Shown: piece after piece, positions 15,590 through 23,420 of the stretch
How the letters are laid out: every line of letters begins with the position of its first letter
How positions within the stretch are numbered: position 1 is the first letter of the stretch
From: Phycisphaerales bacterium
GTDB lineage: Bacteria; Planctomycetota; Phycisphaerae; UBA1845; Fen-1342
Assembly: GCA_020427345.1 (NCBI GenBank)
Contig: JAGQOO010000007.1
Coordinates: 1-36,114, forward strand
DNA: 36,114 nucleotides
Direction of reading: 5' to 3'
Translations under genes and position numbers: made by a program
Notes under the pieces: generated by a model
What the model saw: the letters and a program-made list of their open reading frames with translations, nothing else
Database searches by the model: none
What the model was told of the DNA's origin: nothing

Positions 15590-17284
15590 GTGAGTCCTGA
15601 TCTCCAGCCTCGCCGACGCCGCCCGCTCTCCATCGCCCGTCTGGTCGGCATGCTGCTGTTCATCGGGCTCGCCGCCCGGCTGACGCGATACCTGCTCGAC
15701 TTCCCGATCTGGGGCGATGAGGCCTTCGTCGCCGTCAATTTCCTGCTGAACGACTTCTCCGACATGTGGCAGCCACTGATCTATCACCAGATCGTGTCGC
15801 TCGGCTACATGTGGATCACGCTGGCCGTCGCGAAGGTGTTTGGAACCTCGGAGTACGCGCTGCGCTCGGTCGCACTGGTCGGTGGCATCGCCGCATTGTT
15901 CATCTTCTGGCGGTTCGCATGGACGACAATCCCAAAGCGGGCGGCAGTGCTGGCGCTCGGTTTCATGGCCGCCGCGTATTACGTCATCCGTCACGGCGCG
16001 GAGGTCAAGAACTACGGGACCGACCTGCTGGTTTCCGTCGCGCTGTCGACGCTGGCCTGGAATGTGTATCGCAATCAAACGAGCGTCGCGCGGTGGATCG
16101 CGCTGATCGCATTCGGCGCCGTTGCCATCTGGCTATCTCTCCCAGCGATGTTCGTCATCGGCGGAATCGGATTATTACTGCTGTCGATGATCCTCAAGCG
16201 CCGTGCGCCGCATACTCTGATCGGCGGCGCGGCCTTTGTCGCGATCGTCGGCGTCAGCGCCGCGGTCATGGTCGTCACCTACGCCGAGCCACACGCGCGG
16301 GCCGTGCCGGAGATCAAGGAACTCGGCATGTGGACGATGGCCTTTCCGCTCCGCCAGGGTTGGAAGCTGCCATTGTGGCTGGTCGTGATACACGCCGGCC
16401 GGATGATGGCGTATCCCATCGGCGCCGAGAGCGGCGGCAGTTCGCTGACGCTGCTGCTGGTCATCATCGGCGCGGTCTCGCTGTGGCGATCCGGCCGGCG
16501 CGATCTGCTGTTGCTGTTACTCGGACCGCTACTGTTCGCGCTCGCCGCGGCCGCGATGGAAAAATATCCATACGGCGGGACCGTGCGAACGATGATCTTC
16601 ATGGGGCCGGCGTTCTGTCTGCTGGCCGGGCTGGGCGTGTATGTCGCCATCTGGCGGCTGCCGTGGTCCGCGTTCTGGGAACTCCTCGGGCGCCCCGCTC
16701 GACCGTTGCGCAACGAACACAACACCGAAATCCGAATCGCGGCGCTGATTCTCGGTTTCATCGGCGTCGGCAGCATCGTCAATGACCTGCGATCGCCGTT
16801 CAAAACGTCCGCCGACCAGGAAGTGCGCGACACGATGCGCGAATTCGCCGAAAAGTGGCGCCCCGGCGATCGCACGATCGTGTACATGGCGCTCGACCCA
16901 GAGAAATCGCCGCCGACCATGCGGGCGGAATATCCCGCCGCAGAAGGCGCGCCGCCCGCGTGGGAGTATCGCGGCGATGGCGCTGTGGTGCTGTTCAACC
17001 TGGCGCGCGTGATTCACGGATTGCCGCTGTTTGCGCCACAGATCGAGGCGATCGCCGCTGGCGATGCCGCCCGCACATGGGTGATTCGGCTGCGGGGCCC
17101 GAAGTATGACGAGTTCTTCGACGTCAGCGCCGAACGGACTTACATGGATGGACTTGTTGACCTGTTCGGCGCCAGCGCCGCCCGTGAGACAACCGTCCTG
17201 AGCCGCGAACGTGTCAAGCAGCCGGATGGCACAAAGACATCGCGCGTCTCGCGCGAACTTGTGATTGAGCGATTCGAGAATTGA
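15590..17284 (+). CDS. Membrane glycosyltransferase, GT39/ArnT-like (PMT_2 type)
   Basis: GTG 15590 is chosen because GGAG lies 5 nt upstream; the frame extends to a TTG at 15566. The 564-aa protein has a basic N-terminus, a first membrane helix at about 20-40, then WGDEAF. The Asp43-Glu44 pair in the first periplasmic loop is the usual acidic motif of GT-C enzymes that use polyprenyl-phosphate sugars. About ten hydrophobic segments follow, with EVKNYGTDLL matching the second acidic loop. The last 130 residues are soluble and presumably periplasmic. Such enzymes transfer a sugar to protein, lipid or glycan at the outer face of the inner membrane; acceptor unknown. The VOC gene follows after 30 nt. 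Confidence 0.85.
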   Translation: MSPDLQPRRRRPLSIARLVGMLLFIGLAARLTRYLLDFPIWGDEAFVAVNFLLNDFSDMWQPLIYHQIVSLGYMWITLAVAKVFGTSEYALRSVALVGGIAALFIFWRFAWTTIPKRAAVLALGFMAAAYYVIRHGAEVKNYGTDLLVSVALSTLAWNVYRNQTSVARWIALIAFGAVAIWLSLPAMFVIGGIGLLLLSMILKRRAPHTLIGGAAFVAIVGVSAAVMVVTYAEPHARAVPEIKELGMWTMAFPLRQGWKLPLWLVVIHAGRMMAYPIGAESGGSSLTLLLVIIGAVSLWRSGRRDLLLLLLGPLLFALAAAAMEKYPYGGTVRTMIFMGPAFCLLAGLGVYVAIWRLPWSAFWELLGRPARPLRNEHNTEIRIAALILGFIGVGSIVNDLRSPFKTSADQEVRDTMREFAEKWRPGDRTIVYMALDPEKSPPTMRAEYPAAEGAPPAWEYRGDGAVVLFNLARVIHGLPLFAPQIEAIAAGDAARTWVIRLRGPKYDEFFDVSAERTYMDGLVDLFGASAARETTVLSRERVKQPDGTKTSRVSRELVIERFEN

Positions 17285-17314
17285 TGTCGCGATCGGTTTG
17301 ATTGCGGGGGTTGA

Positions 17315-17722
17315 ATGGCCAGTGGCCCGATCTTCATCCTATACGTGCGAGATCAAGAGCGATCGATGGCGTTCTACGCCGCCACGCTAAACGCGCAGCC
17401 AACACTGCATGTCCCCGGCATGAGCGAGTTCACACTTCCCGGCGGAGCGGCTCTGGGCCTTATGCCGGAAGCCGGCATTTCGCGACTTATCCCCGCGATC
17501 GATCCCACCGCCGCGAACGGCGCGCCGCGCGCGGAATTGTATCTGCGCGTCGATGATCCGACTTCGAGCCTTGACCGCGCGATCCAGGCCGGCGCAACGA
17601 TGCTCAGCCCGGTGACGCCGCGCGATTGGGGAGAAGATGTCGCGTATTGTCTCGACCCGGATGGGCATGTGCTGGCTTTCGCGCGGCCGACGGCTCGTGC
17701 GCCCTCCGGGCGCCGCGAATGA
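17315..17722 (+). CDS. VOC superfamily (glyoxalase/dioxygenase-like) protein
   Basis: This small protein of 135 aa has the usual length of a one-unit VOC protein. It opens with the strand-helix IFILYVRDQERSMAFYAATL and closes with the paired module DWGEDVAYCLDPDGHVLAFA, which ends in the characteristic DPDGH-x-hydrophobic strand. GGGGG lies 4 nt before the ATG. VOC members include glyoxalases, extradiol dioxygenases and drug-binding proteins. The metal ligands cannot be fixed by eye. It lies 30 nt behind the glycosyltransferase gene and may be cotranscribed, without an obvious functional link. Confidence 0.85.
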   Translation: MASGPIFILYVRDQERSMAFYAATLNAQPTLHVPGMSEFTLPGGAALGLMPEAGISRLIPAIDPTAANGAPRAELYLRVDDPTSSLDRAIQAGATMLSPVTPRDWGEDVAYCLDPDGHVLAFARPTARAPSGRRE

Positions 17723-17732
17723 AGACCCGTGT

Positions 17733-17752
17733 CCGGGGGTGGAAACCCCCGG
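17733..17752. terminator. Perfect GC hairpin after the VOC gene
   Basis: CCGGGGGT and ACCCCCGG form an 8-bp stem around the loop GGAA, starting 11 bp after the VOC stop. There is no T-run, so it may be a transcript-end stabiliser or part of a dispersed palindromic repeat rather than a classical terminator. Confidence 0.4.
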
Positions 17753-17763
17753 CAAGGAACGTG

Positions 17764-17778
17764 CGCCCCTTCGGGGCG
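17764..17778. repeat. Second short palindrome (CGCCCC TTC GGGGCG)
   Basis: A perfect 6-bp stem with a 3-base loop lies 12 bp after the preceding hairpin. The pair looks like a REP-like intergenic element. No other copy is present in this window. Confidence 0.4.
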
Positions 17779-17817
17779 ACAGCGCCATGAGAATGCGCAT
17801 TCGGCGCGCTCCATCGC

Positions 17818-17922
17818 CGACGGAGCAGACATCGACGGAGCGGACATCGACGGAGCGGACATCGATGGAGCGGACATCGACGGAGCGGAGATCGACGGAG
17901 CGGAGATCGCCGGAGCGGACAT
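17818..17922. repeat. Seven tandem copies of a 15-bp unit (pentapeptide-coding in one frame)
   Basis: Seven consecutive units of CGACGGAGCGGACAT with a few substitutions (C to T, C to G, GAC to GCC). Because 15 is a multiple of 3, all frames stay open. One rightward frame reads as repeated ADIDG/AEIDG, close to the A(D/N)LXX pentapeptide-repeat pattern. No credible start codon and ribosome site lead into it, so it is annotated as DNA repeat. The rest of 17723-18088 holds only the two hairpins and a -10-like box. Confidence 0.7.
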
Positions 17923-18074
17923 CGCCGATGGCGCCGCGTGTCGGCTTTCAGCCGTGCCGCTCCGACAACAACGACGCCTCGAAACCGTCTCATCAGGTCG
18001 CGGCAACGACAACGATACGCCGAAAGCAGCGTCTAAAGGCCGCCCAATCAACGACGCCCCTCGATTCGCTCCCG

Positions 18075-18080
18075 TATAAA
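18075..18080 (+). promoter_or_regulatory. -10-like TATAAA immediately upstream of the permease ATG
   Basis: TATAAA ends 8 bp before ATG 18089 and there is no Shine-Dalgarno in between. If used, the transcript would begin at or next to the start codon, that is, leaderless. No good -35 is seen 16-18 bp upstream. Confidence 0.3.
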
Positions 18081-18088
18081 CTCCGCCA

Positions 18089-19678
18089 ATGCGACGAGCC
18101 TTGATCTCCCTCACGCTTGCGGTCGGTGTTTTCTTTTTTTTCGCCGCGTTCGTCGCTCCACTCGCCGCCGCGATTTACTCCGCGATTTTCGAAACTCCCG
18201 ACCTGAACGATCTCGGACTCGGGCAGCGCCGCATCGGCTTGTTGCTGACCGGTATCGGCATCGCCGCCGGCGGATCGCTTATCGCGCTGATTCTCGGCAG
18301 CGGGTTTGCGGCCGGCATCAACAGCGGTCGCGTCATGAGCGGCGTGTGCGTTATCGTCGCGATGCTCACGCTGCTCACGCCGCCGGCGATGCTCGCCTAC
18401 GCGTGGAGTTTGCCGCTGCTGCCGAACGGCCTTTTTGTCGCCAATACACACGGGCCGATTGTCGAATGGCTGATGACGCGCGGTCGCGCGGTCGCGCTGA
18501 CCGGGGTGCGACTGTCGCCGATTGCCGCCGGGATGCTCGTGATCGCCTGGCGCGGCGCCGGGCGACAGGCGATGGCGCTCGCGTTGCAGGACGCGCGCCC
18601 CGCCAAGGCCATGACCCGCGCCGTTCCCGGCGTAATGGCGCCGTGGCTGCTCGCGACATGGGTGATTTGTTTCGGCGTCGGATTGTCGGAGTACGCCATC
18701 TGTCACGTCTGCCTGATACAGACGTGGAGCACCGAACTGCTCGCCGTCGCGCAGAGCGCCGGGCCGACGGTCGCGTTGAGTTGGCCGCTGATCGCCATCG
18801 CGCTAATCGCGATTCTTGTCATACTCCCGATGCGCCGCCGCTGGCGCGAGGCGATCGACCGCATTCGCGACAGCGAGGAAGTCGCGGGCGACGCGCGTTG
18901 GGGACGCGGATTTGCGCGCTTCGCCGCAATCGTCGCATGCGCTGCATGCCTCTCCAGCGGCGTGATTCTGTGTTTCTGGATGCGCGACTTTGACTCAGTC
19001 CAGATCTCATTCATCGCGTACGCCGGCGCATGGCCCCGCGCGCTCGCGATGGGCGCGACGGCGGCGCTGTTCTCCGCCACGCTCGCGCTCGTCGCGGAAT
19101 GCGCCCGAAAGTCGGGTACCCGCGCGATTCGCGGCGTCGCGACAACCATCGCCCTGCTCGCACTAATCGGCGCCATCGCCCCGGCGGCGGTCATCGCAGA
19201 AGCGTATCTCGTCCTGCGTAACGGCCTCGTCTGGATTGAAGCCGGCTTGCCAATACGCCCATCGCGCGTCTTCGACTGGTGGCTGATTCTCAGCATCGCC
19301 ACTACGACGCGCTTCGCGATTGTGCCGATTGTCGCGACGCGCATCGCCGCCCGCCTGATGCCGGGTTCGGTCGAGGCGATGAGCCGGCTCGAAGCGATGA
19401 CGCCATTGACGCGTTTCGCGCGGATCGGCCTGCCGCTGGTTCTGCCGGCGACGCTTGCGGGGGCCGTCGCCGTGTTTGCGCTATCGATCGGCGAAGTCGC
19501 TGTAACGAGCGTGCTGGCGCCGCCGGGCGCGCCGATTGTTGGACAAACCCTGCTCGCACAGATTCACTTCGGCCGTAATGATGACGTTGTCGCGTTCTGC
19601 GTCGTGCTGCTGGTGTTTTGCGTCGTGTGCGCCATTTCCGCGATTCTGGCGTCCCGCTTGCGAATCACCGCCCGCTGA
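18089..19678 (+). CDS. Two-domain ABC transporter permease (Fe3+/thiamine-type)
   Basis: This 529-aa integral membrane protein has about twelve hydrophobic segments in two similar halves, as in FbpB/ThiP-type importers. Each half has a cytoplasmic coupling loop: QDARPAKAMTRAVPGVMAPW in the first, and the EAA-like EAMSRLEAMTPLTRFARIGL in the second, followed by LPATLAGAVAVFALSIGEVAVTS written here in part. It would form the membrane channel of an importer for iron, thiamine or another small solute. No ATPase or binding-protein gene is nearby, so partners must be elsewhere. ATG 18089 has no Shine-Dalgarno; an internal start is possible but would cut the first helix. ACMSD follows after 81 nt. 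Confidence 0.85.
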   Translation: MRRALISLTLAVGVFFFFAAFVAPLAAAIYSAIFETPDLNDLGLGQRRIGLLLTGIGIAAGGSLIALILGSGFAAGINSGRVMSGVCVIVAMLTLLTPPAMLAYAWSLPLLPNGLFVANTHGPIVEWLMTRGRAVALTGVRLSPIAAGMLVIAWRGAGRQAMALALQDARPAKAMTRAVPGVMAPWLLATWVICFGVGLSEYAICHVCLIQTWSTELLAVAQSAGPTVALSWPLIAIALIAILVILPMRRRWREAIDRIRDSEEVAGDARWGRGFARFAAIVACAACLSSGVILCFWMRDFDSVQISFIAYAGAWPRALAMGATAALFSATLALVAECARKSGTRAIRGVATTIALLALIGAIAPAAVIAEAYLVLRNGLVWIEAGLPIRPSRVFDWWLILSIATTTRFAIVPIVATRIAARLMPGSVEAMSRLEAMTPLTRFARIGLPLVLPATLAGAVAVFALSIGEVAVTSVLAPPGAPIVGQTLLAQIHFGRNDDVVAFCVVLLVFCVVCAISAILASRLRITAR

Positions 19679-19759
19679 AATAAAAGCCGGTCTTGAAGCC
19701 GGGTCGCGCACAGTCGGATCGGACATCGCAAGCGTGCCGCGGATGGGGAGAAGAGCGCC

Positions 19760-20770
19760 ATGAAGATCGACGTCCATACCCACATTCTGCCCGAGAAGTG
19801 GCCCGATCTAGAGGCCAAGTTCGGGTACAGCGGCTTCATCCGGCTCGACCACCATGCCCCATGCCGAGCGAAAATGATGATCGGCGATCGGCTGTTTCGC
19901 GAAATCGGCAGCAACACCTGGGACCCCGTCCAACGACTCACCGATTGCGACCAAAGCGGCGTCACCCTGCAAGTCCTCTCCACCGTTCCCGTCATGTTCT
20001 GCTATTGGGCCAAGCCGAAACACACGCTTGAACTCGCTCAGATTCTGAACGACCACATCGCCGGCGTCGTCGCGGGCAGTCCGGATCGATTCGCCGGGCT
20101 CGGCACACTGCCGATGCAGGACCCGCAACTCGCCTGCCGCGAACTCGACCGCTGCGTAAACGAGCTCGGGCTCGCGGGCGTCGAGATCGGCTCGCACGTG
20201 GAGAAGTGGAATCTGCACGAGCCGGAGTTGTTCTGCGTGTTTGAGCGGGCGGCGCAGCTCGGGGCGGCGGTGTTCGTGCACCCGTGGGCGATGATGGGGC
20301 GAGACGACATGCGCCGCTACTGGCTGCCGTGGCTGGTCGGCATGCCCGCCGAAACGACCCGCGCGATCTGCTCAATGATCTTCGGCGGCGTGTTTGAAAA
20401 ATTGCCGGCGCTGCGCGTACTGTTCGCGCACGGTGGCGGCTCATTCCCGTTCACGATCGGCCGCATCGAACACGGCTTTCACTGCCGGCCCGATCTGACG
20501 CAGATCGACAGCAAGGTGAACCCGCGCGACTACCTCGCCAAAGACGGCGCCCCCGCGCGGTTCTGGGTCGACTCGCTGACGCACGACCCGGACGCGCTGA
20601 AGTACGTGATGCGGGAATTCACCCCCCGCCGCGTCTGCCTCGGCAGCGACTACCCCTTCCCGCTCGGCGAACAGGAGCCGGGGAAGCTGATCGAGGGGAT
20701 GGGGGAGTTGGAAGCGGAGGCGCGGGAGTGGATGTTGTGGAAGGCGGCTGGGGAGTTCTTGGGGCGGTAG
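19760..20770 (+). CDS. 2-amino-3-carboxymuconate-6-semialdehyde decarboxylase (ACMSD)
   Basis: This 336-aa zinc enzyme of the amidohydrolase superfamily decarboxylates the ring-opened kynurenine-pathway intermediate (EC 4.1.1.45), steering tryptophan carbon to catabolism instead of quinolinate and NAD. It matches the animal enzyme in length and nearly residue by residue. It has DVHTHILPEKWPDL (His6, His8), STVPVMFCYWAKP, FVHPW (His174), WLPWLVGMPAETT, FAHGGGSFPF (His224) and GSDYPFPLGE (Asp297). The start follows a strong GGGGAGAAG. No other kynurenine-pathway gene is in the window. A role on an analogous semialdehyde (nitrobenzoate-type pathways) is possible but less likely. Confidence 0.93.
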   Translation: MKIDVHTHILPEKWPDLEAKFGYSGFIRLDHHAPCRAKMMIGDRLFREIGSNTWDPVQRLTDCDQSGVTLQVLSTVPVMFCYWAKPKHTLELAQILNDHIAGVVAGSPDRFAGLGTLPMQDPQLACRELDRCVNELGLAGVEIGSHVEKWNLHEPELFCVFERAAQLGAAVFVHPWAMMGRDDMRRYWLPWLVGMPAETTRAICSMIFGGVFEKLPALRVLFAHGGGSFPFTIGRIEHGFHCRPDLTQIDSKVNPRDYLAKDGAPARFWVDSLTHDPDALKYVMREFTPRRVCLGSDYPFPLGEQEPGKLIEGMGELEAEAREWMLWKAAGEFLGR

Positions 20771-20791
20771 CGCGCGGAAGTGACAGGGCTT

Positions 20792-20816
20792 GGGTGGGGC
20801 AGGCATCCTGCCTGCC
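20792..20816 (-). repeat. 25-bp palindromic repeat, left copy (inverted)
   Basis: These 25 bp are the exact reverse complement of 21491-21515. The core GGCAGGCAGGATGCCTGCC is itself nearly palindromic. It lies 21 bp after the ACMSD stop. Confidence 0.75.
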
Positions 20817-20876
20817 ATTTCGCGGGACCGAATGTGGGGTTGGCGAAGTTTGGCCGGGCCCAGTGGAAGATTGAGT

Positions 20877-20963
20877 TGTAGGGTGGGTTACAGCGAAGCG
20901 AAACCCACCATTCGGCCACCTGCAAAACACCGGTGGGTTGCGCTTCGCTCAACCCACCCTACA
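20877..20963. repeat. 87-bp nested inverted repeat (MITE/REP-like)
   Basis: The outer arms 20877-20900 and 20941-20963 are inverted copies with about one mismatch and one gap (TGTAGGGTGGGTT ... AACCCACCCTACA). Each arm contains its own smaller hairpin (GGTGGGTT with AACCCACC around AGCGAAGCG). The architecture fits a small non-autonomous palindromic element of a kind scattered in many genomes. Nothing else is seen in 20771-21001. Confidence 0.75.
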
Positions 20964-21001
20964 TTTTGAGGACAGCGTCATTCACCATTCTAGCGGCCGC
21001 G

Positions 21002-21433
21002 TCAAAACCCCCGCCCGCATTCCGGGCATCTCGGCTCCTCCTGCCCGCGCAGGTCGTAGCCGCAGCCGAGGCATACCGGGACGCCGAGGGTCGTCAGGCG
21101 CTCGCGCAGGAAGCGTCGGAAGCGCCGCCGCCATAGCCAGAAACCGCCATACCAGATGGCGAGGCTGAAACTGATCACAAAACTGACAGATATCGCGATC
21201 CGATAGGGCCAATCGCTGAAATCAATCTGCGGCAAACTGCGTTTGATGGCCTTCAACACAACATAGGCGACGGCCCCGAAGGTCGCCGCATACGCCAGCA
21301 GCGCCAGCCAGAAGCCGGGCATCAGGTAAAGCCGCGTGTGCCACTCCTGGAGCGCGGCGTCGGCGTCCTCCGACTGTGGGAACAGCCGGAGTTCTTCGTA
21401 GCGGTCAGCAAGCCGGGAGTTGTGTTCGCTCAC
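21002..21433 (-). CDS. Two-helix membrane protein with C-terminal GYDLRG zinc ribbon
   Basis: This 143-aa protein reads from GTG 21433, with no clear Shine-Dalgarno. It has a soluble N-terminus (1-38), two membrane helices (about 39-60 and 76-100), a basic stretch WRRRFRRFLRERL, and a C-terminal ribbon with C121, C124, C136 and C139 in the pattern CLGCGYDLRG...CPECG. This GYDLRG ribbon is common at protein ends in planctomycetes (family knowledge, from memory). By charge the ribbon is cytoplasmic. Function unknown. The gene is flanked on both sides by inverted 25-bp repeats, with a further inverted repeat next to its 3' end. Confidence 0.78.
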   Translation of the reverse strand: MSEHNSRLADRYEELRLFPQSEDADAALQEWHTRLYLMPGFWLALLAYAATFGAVAYVVLKAIKRSLPQIDFSDWPYRIAISVSFVISFSLAIWYGGFWLWRRRFRRFLRERLTTLGVPVCLGCGYDLRGQEEPRCPECGRGF

Positions 21434-21459
21434 GCGCGCGAATCCAGGTACCTATTGAT

Positions 21460-21520
21460 GGCAGGCAAGATGCCCGCCCCACCCGGGCTCGGCAGGCAGG
21501 ATGCCTGCCCCACCCGGATC
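21460..21520 (+). repeat. Two direct copies of a ~30-bp palindromic repeat
   Basis: Units 21460-21490 and 21491-21520 share GGCAGGCA(A/G)GATGCC(C/T)GCC followed by CCACCCGG. The second unit matches 20792-20816 exactly in inverted orientation over 25 bp. They sit upstream of the GTG start of the ribbon protein. Confidence 0.75.
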
Positions 21521-21552
21521 AAATCACCAAATCGCCAGATCACAAGGTCGCC
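21521..21552. repeat. Four degenerate 8-bp tandem units
   Basis: AAATCACC, AAATCGCC, AGATCACA, AGGTCGCC follow one another directly, ending 4 bp before the hutI stop. It is a short microsatellite-like stretch between the palindromic repeats and the gene. Confidence 0.5.
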
Positions 21553-21555
21553 AAT

Positions 21556-22791
21556 TCACACACGCTGATCCCCCACGACCTTGCCCGCCTTCACCACCAC
21601 CCGCACCCGATTCCGCCCCGGCGAATAGAACCACGCTTCCAGCGTCGGCGTGTCCAGCACCACCAGGTCCGCGTCGTGACCGATCGCGATCGCGCCGATG
21701 CGCGCTTGCTCCCCGATCGCCGCCGCCGCGTTGGCGGTGACGGCGGCCAGCGTTTCGACGGGCGTCATGCGCAACTGGCAGCAGGCGATGCTCATCACGA
21801 ACGGCAGCGATTCGATGTGGCATGATCCCGGGTTGTAGTCAGTCGCCACGGCGACCGCCAAACCCGCTTCGATCATCCGCCGCGCGTCGCAATGCTCGAT
21901 GCCCAGAAAGAACGACGTGCCCGGCAGCGCCACGGCCACCACGCCCGCCGCCTTCATCGCCGCGATGCCCGCGTCGTCGATCTGCTCAAGATGATCCGCC
22001 GAAACCGCGCCGACTTCGCCCGCGAGGCGCGACGCGCCGATCTGCGCCAGTTCGTCCGCGTGCAGCTTCGGGCGCAAACCCGCCGCCTTGCCGCGCTCCA
22101 GCACGCGGCGGGCCTGGTCGACATTCAGCGCGCCGCGATCGCAGAAGACATCGCAAAACCGCGCCAAACGCTCGTCCGCGACTCGCTGCATCACGTCCGC
22201 CGACGCGATCCGCTCGATAAACCCGTCGGCGTCGCCTTCAAACTCGGCCGGGACAGCGTGCGCGCCGAGGTAGGTCGGCACAAGCTCGATCGGCTGCATC
22301 GCGGCGAGGCGGCGGATGGCGCGCAACTGTTTCAACTCGTCATCCACCGTGAGCCCGTAGCCGCTTTTGCATTCAACCGTCGTGACGCCGTCGCGCAAAA
22401 TCCGCGCGAGGCGCGGCAGGTTGATGTTGACGAGTTCGTCTTCGCTGGCCTCGCGCACAGCGCGCGTCGTGACGCGTATCCCGCCGCCCGCCTGCATGAT
22501 CGACAAATACGACTCGCCCGCGACGCGGCGTACGAACTCGTCGCTGCGTTCGCCGGCGAATGGAATGTGCGTGTGACAGTCAATCAGGCCCGGAATGACG
22601 CAGCCGCCTTCAGCTGACAGGATTTCGTCATCGGGGGCGTTCGGCGCGTTTTTTTGTTCGCCGAACCACGCGATTTTTCCGTCTTTCACTAACAGCGCGG
22701 CATTTGGCAGTGTCTGAATCTCGCGCATTTGTGCGCCGACCAGCGGCCCCGGCGGCACGATGACAAGGCGCCCGATGTCGCGAATCAGCAT
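21556..22791 (-). CDS. hutI: Imidazolonepropionase
   Basis: This 411-aa cytosolic metal-dependent amidohydrolase converts imidazolone propionate to N-formimidoyl-glutamate, the third step of histidine breakdown (EC 3.5.2.7). Signature segments appear in the usual order: IDCHTHIPFAGERSDEF (His73, His75), GGGI, CKSGYGL, TYLGAHAVP, KLHADEL, SADHLE, ALPGTSFFL and ATDYNPGS with the last metal-ligand Asp. Length is typical. GGGAGG lies 6 nt before the ATG. No hutH, hutU or hutG is in the window, so the pathway genes are dispersed. It is divergent from the lipoprotein pair with a 121-bp shared upstream region. Confidence 0.95.
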   Translation of the reverse strand: MLIRDIGRLVIVPPGPLVGAQMREIQTLPNAALLVKDGKIAWFGEQKNAPNAPDDEILSAEGGCVIPGLIDCHTHIPFAGERSDEFVRRVAGESYLSIMQAGGGIRVTTRAVREASEDELVNINLPRLARILRDGVTTVECKSGYGLTVDDELKQLRAIRRLAAMQPIELVPTYLGAHAVPAEFEGDADGFIERIASADVMQRVADERLARFCDVFCDRGALNVDQARRVLERGKAAGLRPKLHADELAQIGASRLAGEVGAVSADHLEQIDDAGIAAMKAAGVVAVALPGTSFFLGIEHCDARRMIEAGLAVAVATDYNPGSCHIESLPFVMSIACCQLRMTPVETLAAVTANAAAAIGEQARIGAIAIGHDADLVVLDTPTLEAWFYSPGRNRVRVVVKAGKVVGDQRV

Positions 22792-22912
22792 GAAACGCCT
22801 CCCGCTCGGCTGGGCGGGCCTTGTCCGACGATTGGGACCCGCGAAAATAGCGCGCAGAGCATATCATCGCACGGAACGCTCGCAACGCGATATGCCAAGG
22901 GGTTACACACAC

Positions 22913-23419
22913 ATGAAAACGAACACCGCGTGGCCGCGCATCGGCCGAATGGGGCTGGTCGCCCTTGCTCTGCCGCTGATGATGGGCGGCTGCACCATCA
23001 CGTTTGATCCCAATCCGAATGACGGCAACAACAACCCCAACGATCCCGATCCGGGGACCGTGACGATTCGCGTGCTAAATCGCACAAACACAACGCTCGA
23101 TCCCGAGATCTACGTCGCGGGCTCGGCAGTGACGGTGTCGCAACTTTTTTCCAGCAGCCGCAAGTACACGGAGTTCGGCGTGGGCACGCTCGGGTTGCTG
23201 GGGCCGTTCGGCTCGGACTCGTTCACGCTGACATGCGCCGAAGCCCGCGTCCTCGGGACAAAGGGTGGCGCGTTCGGCGACAACCTCAACAACCCGGACG
23301 GCACAGGTCGCCAGATCGTGCTGACCCAGGAACTCGTCTTTGATTGCGGCGCCGTGATCACGTTCTCGTTTGAACGCTCGGGCGGCGGATTCACGACGAC
23401 GTTCGAGGTGGAGGGCTAA
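22913..23419 (+). CDS. Predicted lipoprotein, first of a paralogous pair
   Basis: ATG 22913 follows AAGGGG and gives 168 aa. The N-terminus is basic, then hydrophobic, ending in lipobox MGGC (Cys27), so the mature protein is predicted to be lipid-anchored. A Asn/Asp/Pro-rich linker (NPNDGNNNPNDPDPG) leads to a beta-rich domain beginning VTIRVLNRTNTTLDP. That domain has two conserved Cys: LTCAEAR and FDCGAVITFSF. The same layout recurs in the next gene. No known family is recognised; an envelope or surface role is inferred from the lipobox only. Confidence 0.8.
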   Translation: MKTNTAWPRIGRMGLVALALPLMMGGCTITFDPNPNDGNNNPNDPDPGTVTIRVLNRTNTTLDPEIYVAGSAVTVSQLFSSSRKYTEFGVGTLGLLGPFGSDSFTLTCAEARVLGTKGGAFGDNLNNPDGTGRQIVLTQELVFDCGAVITFSFERSGGGFTTTFEVEG

Positions 23420-23420
23420 G

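Noticed and set aside
17818-17922. CRISPR-like array
   Set aside because: The units are contiguous 15-bp copies without spacers, and no cas gene is nearby.
17729-18079. An open frame with ADIDG pentapeptide repeats
   Set aside because: It starts only at a GTG inside a hairpin with no ribosome site. All frames are open through the 15-bp repeat, and the sequence after the repeat looks non-coding.
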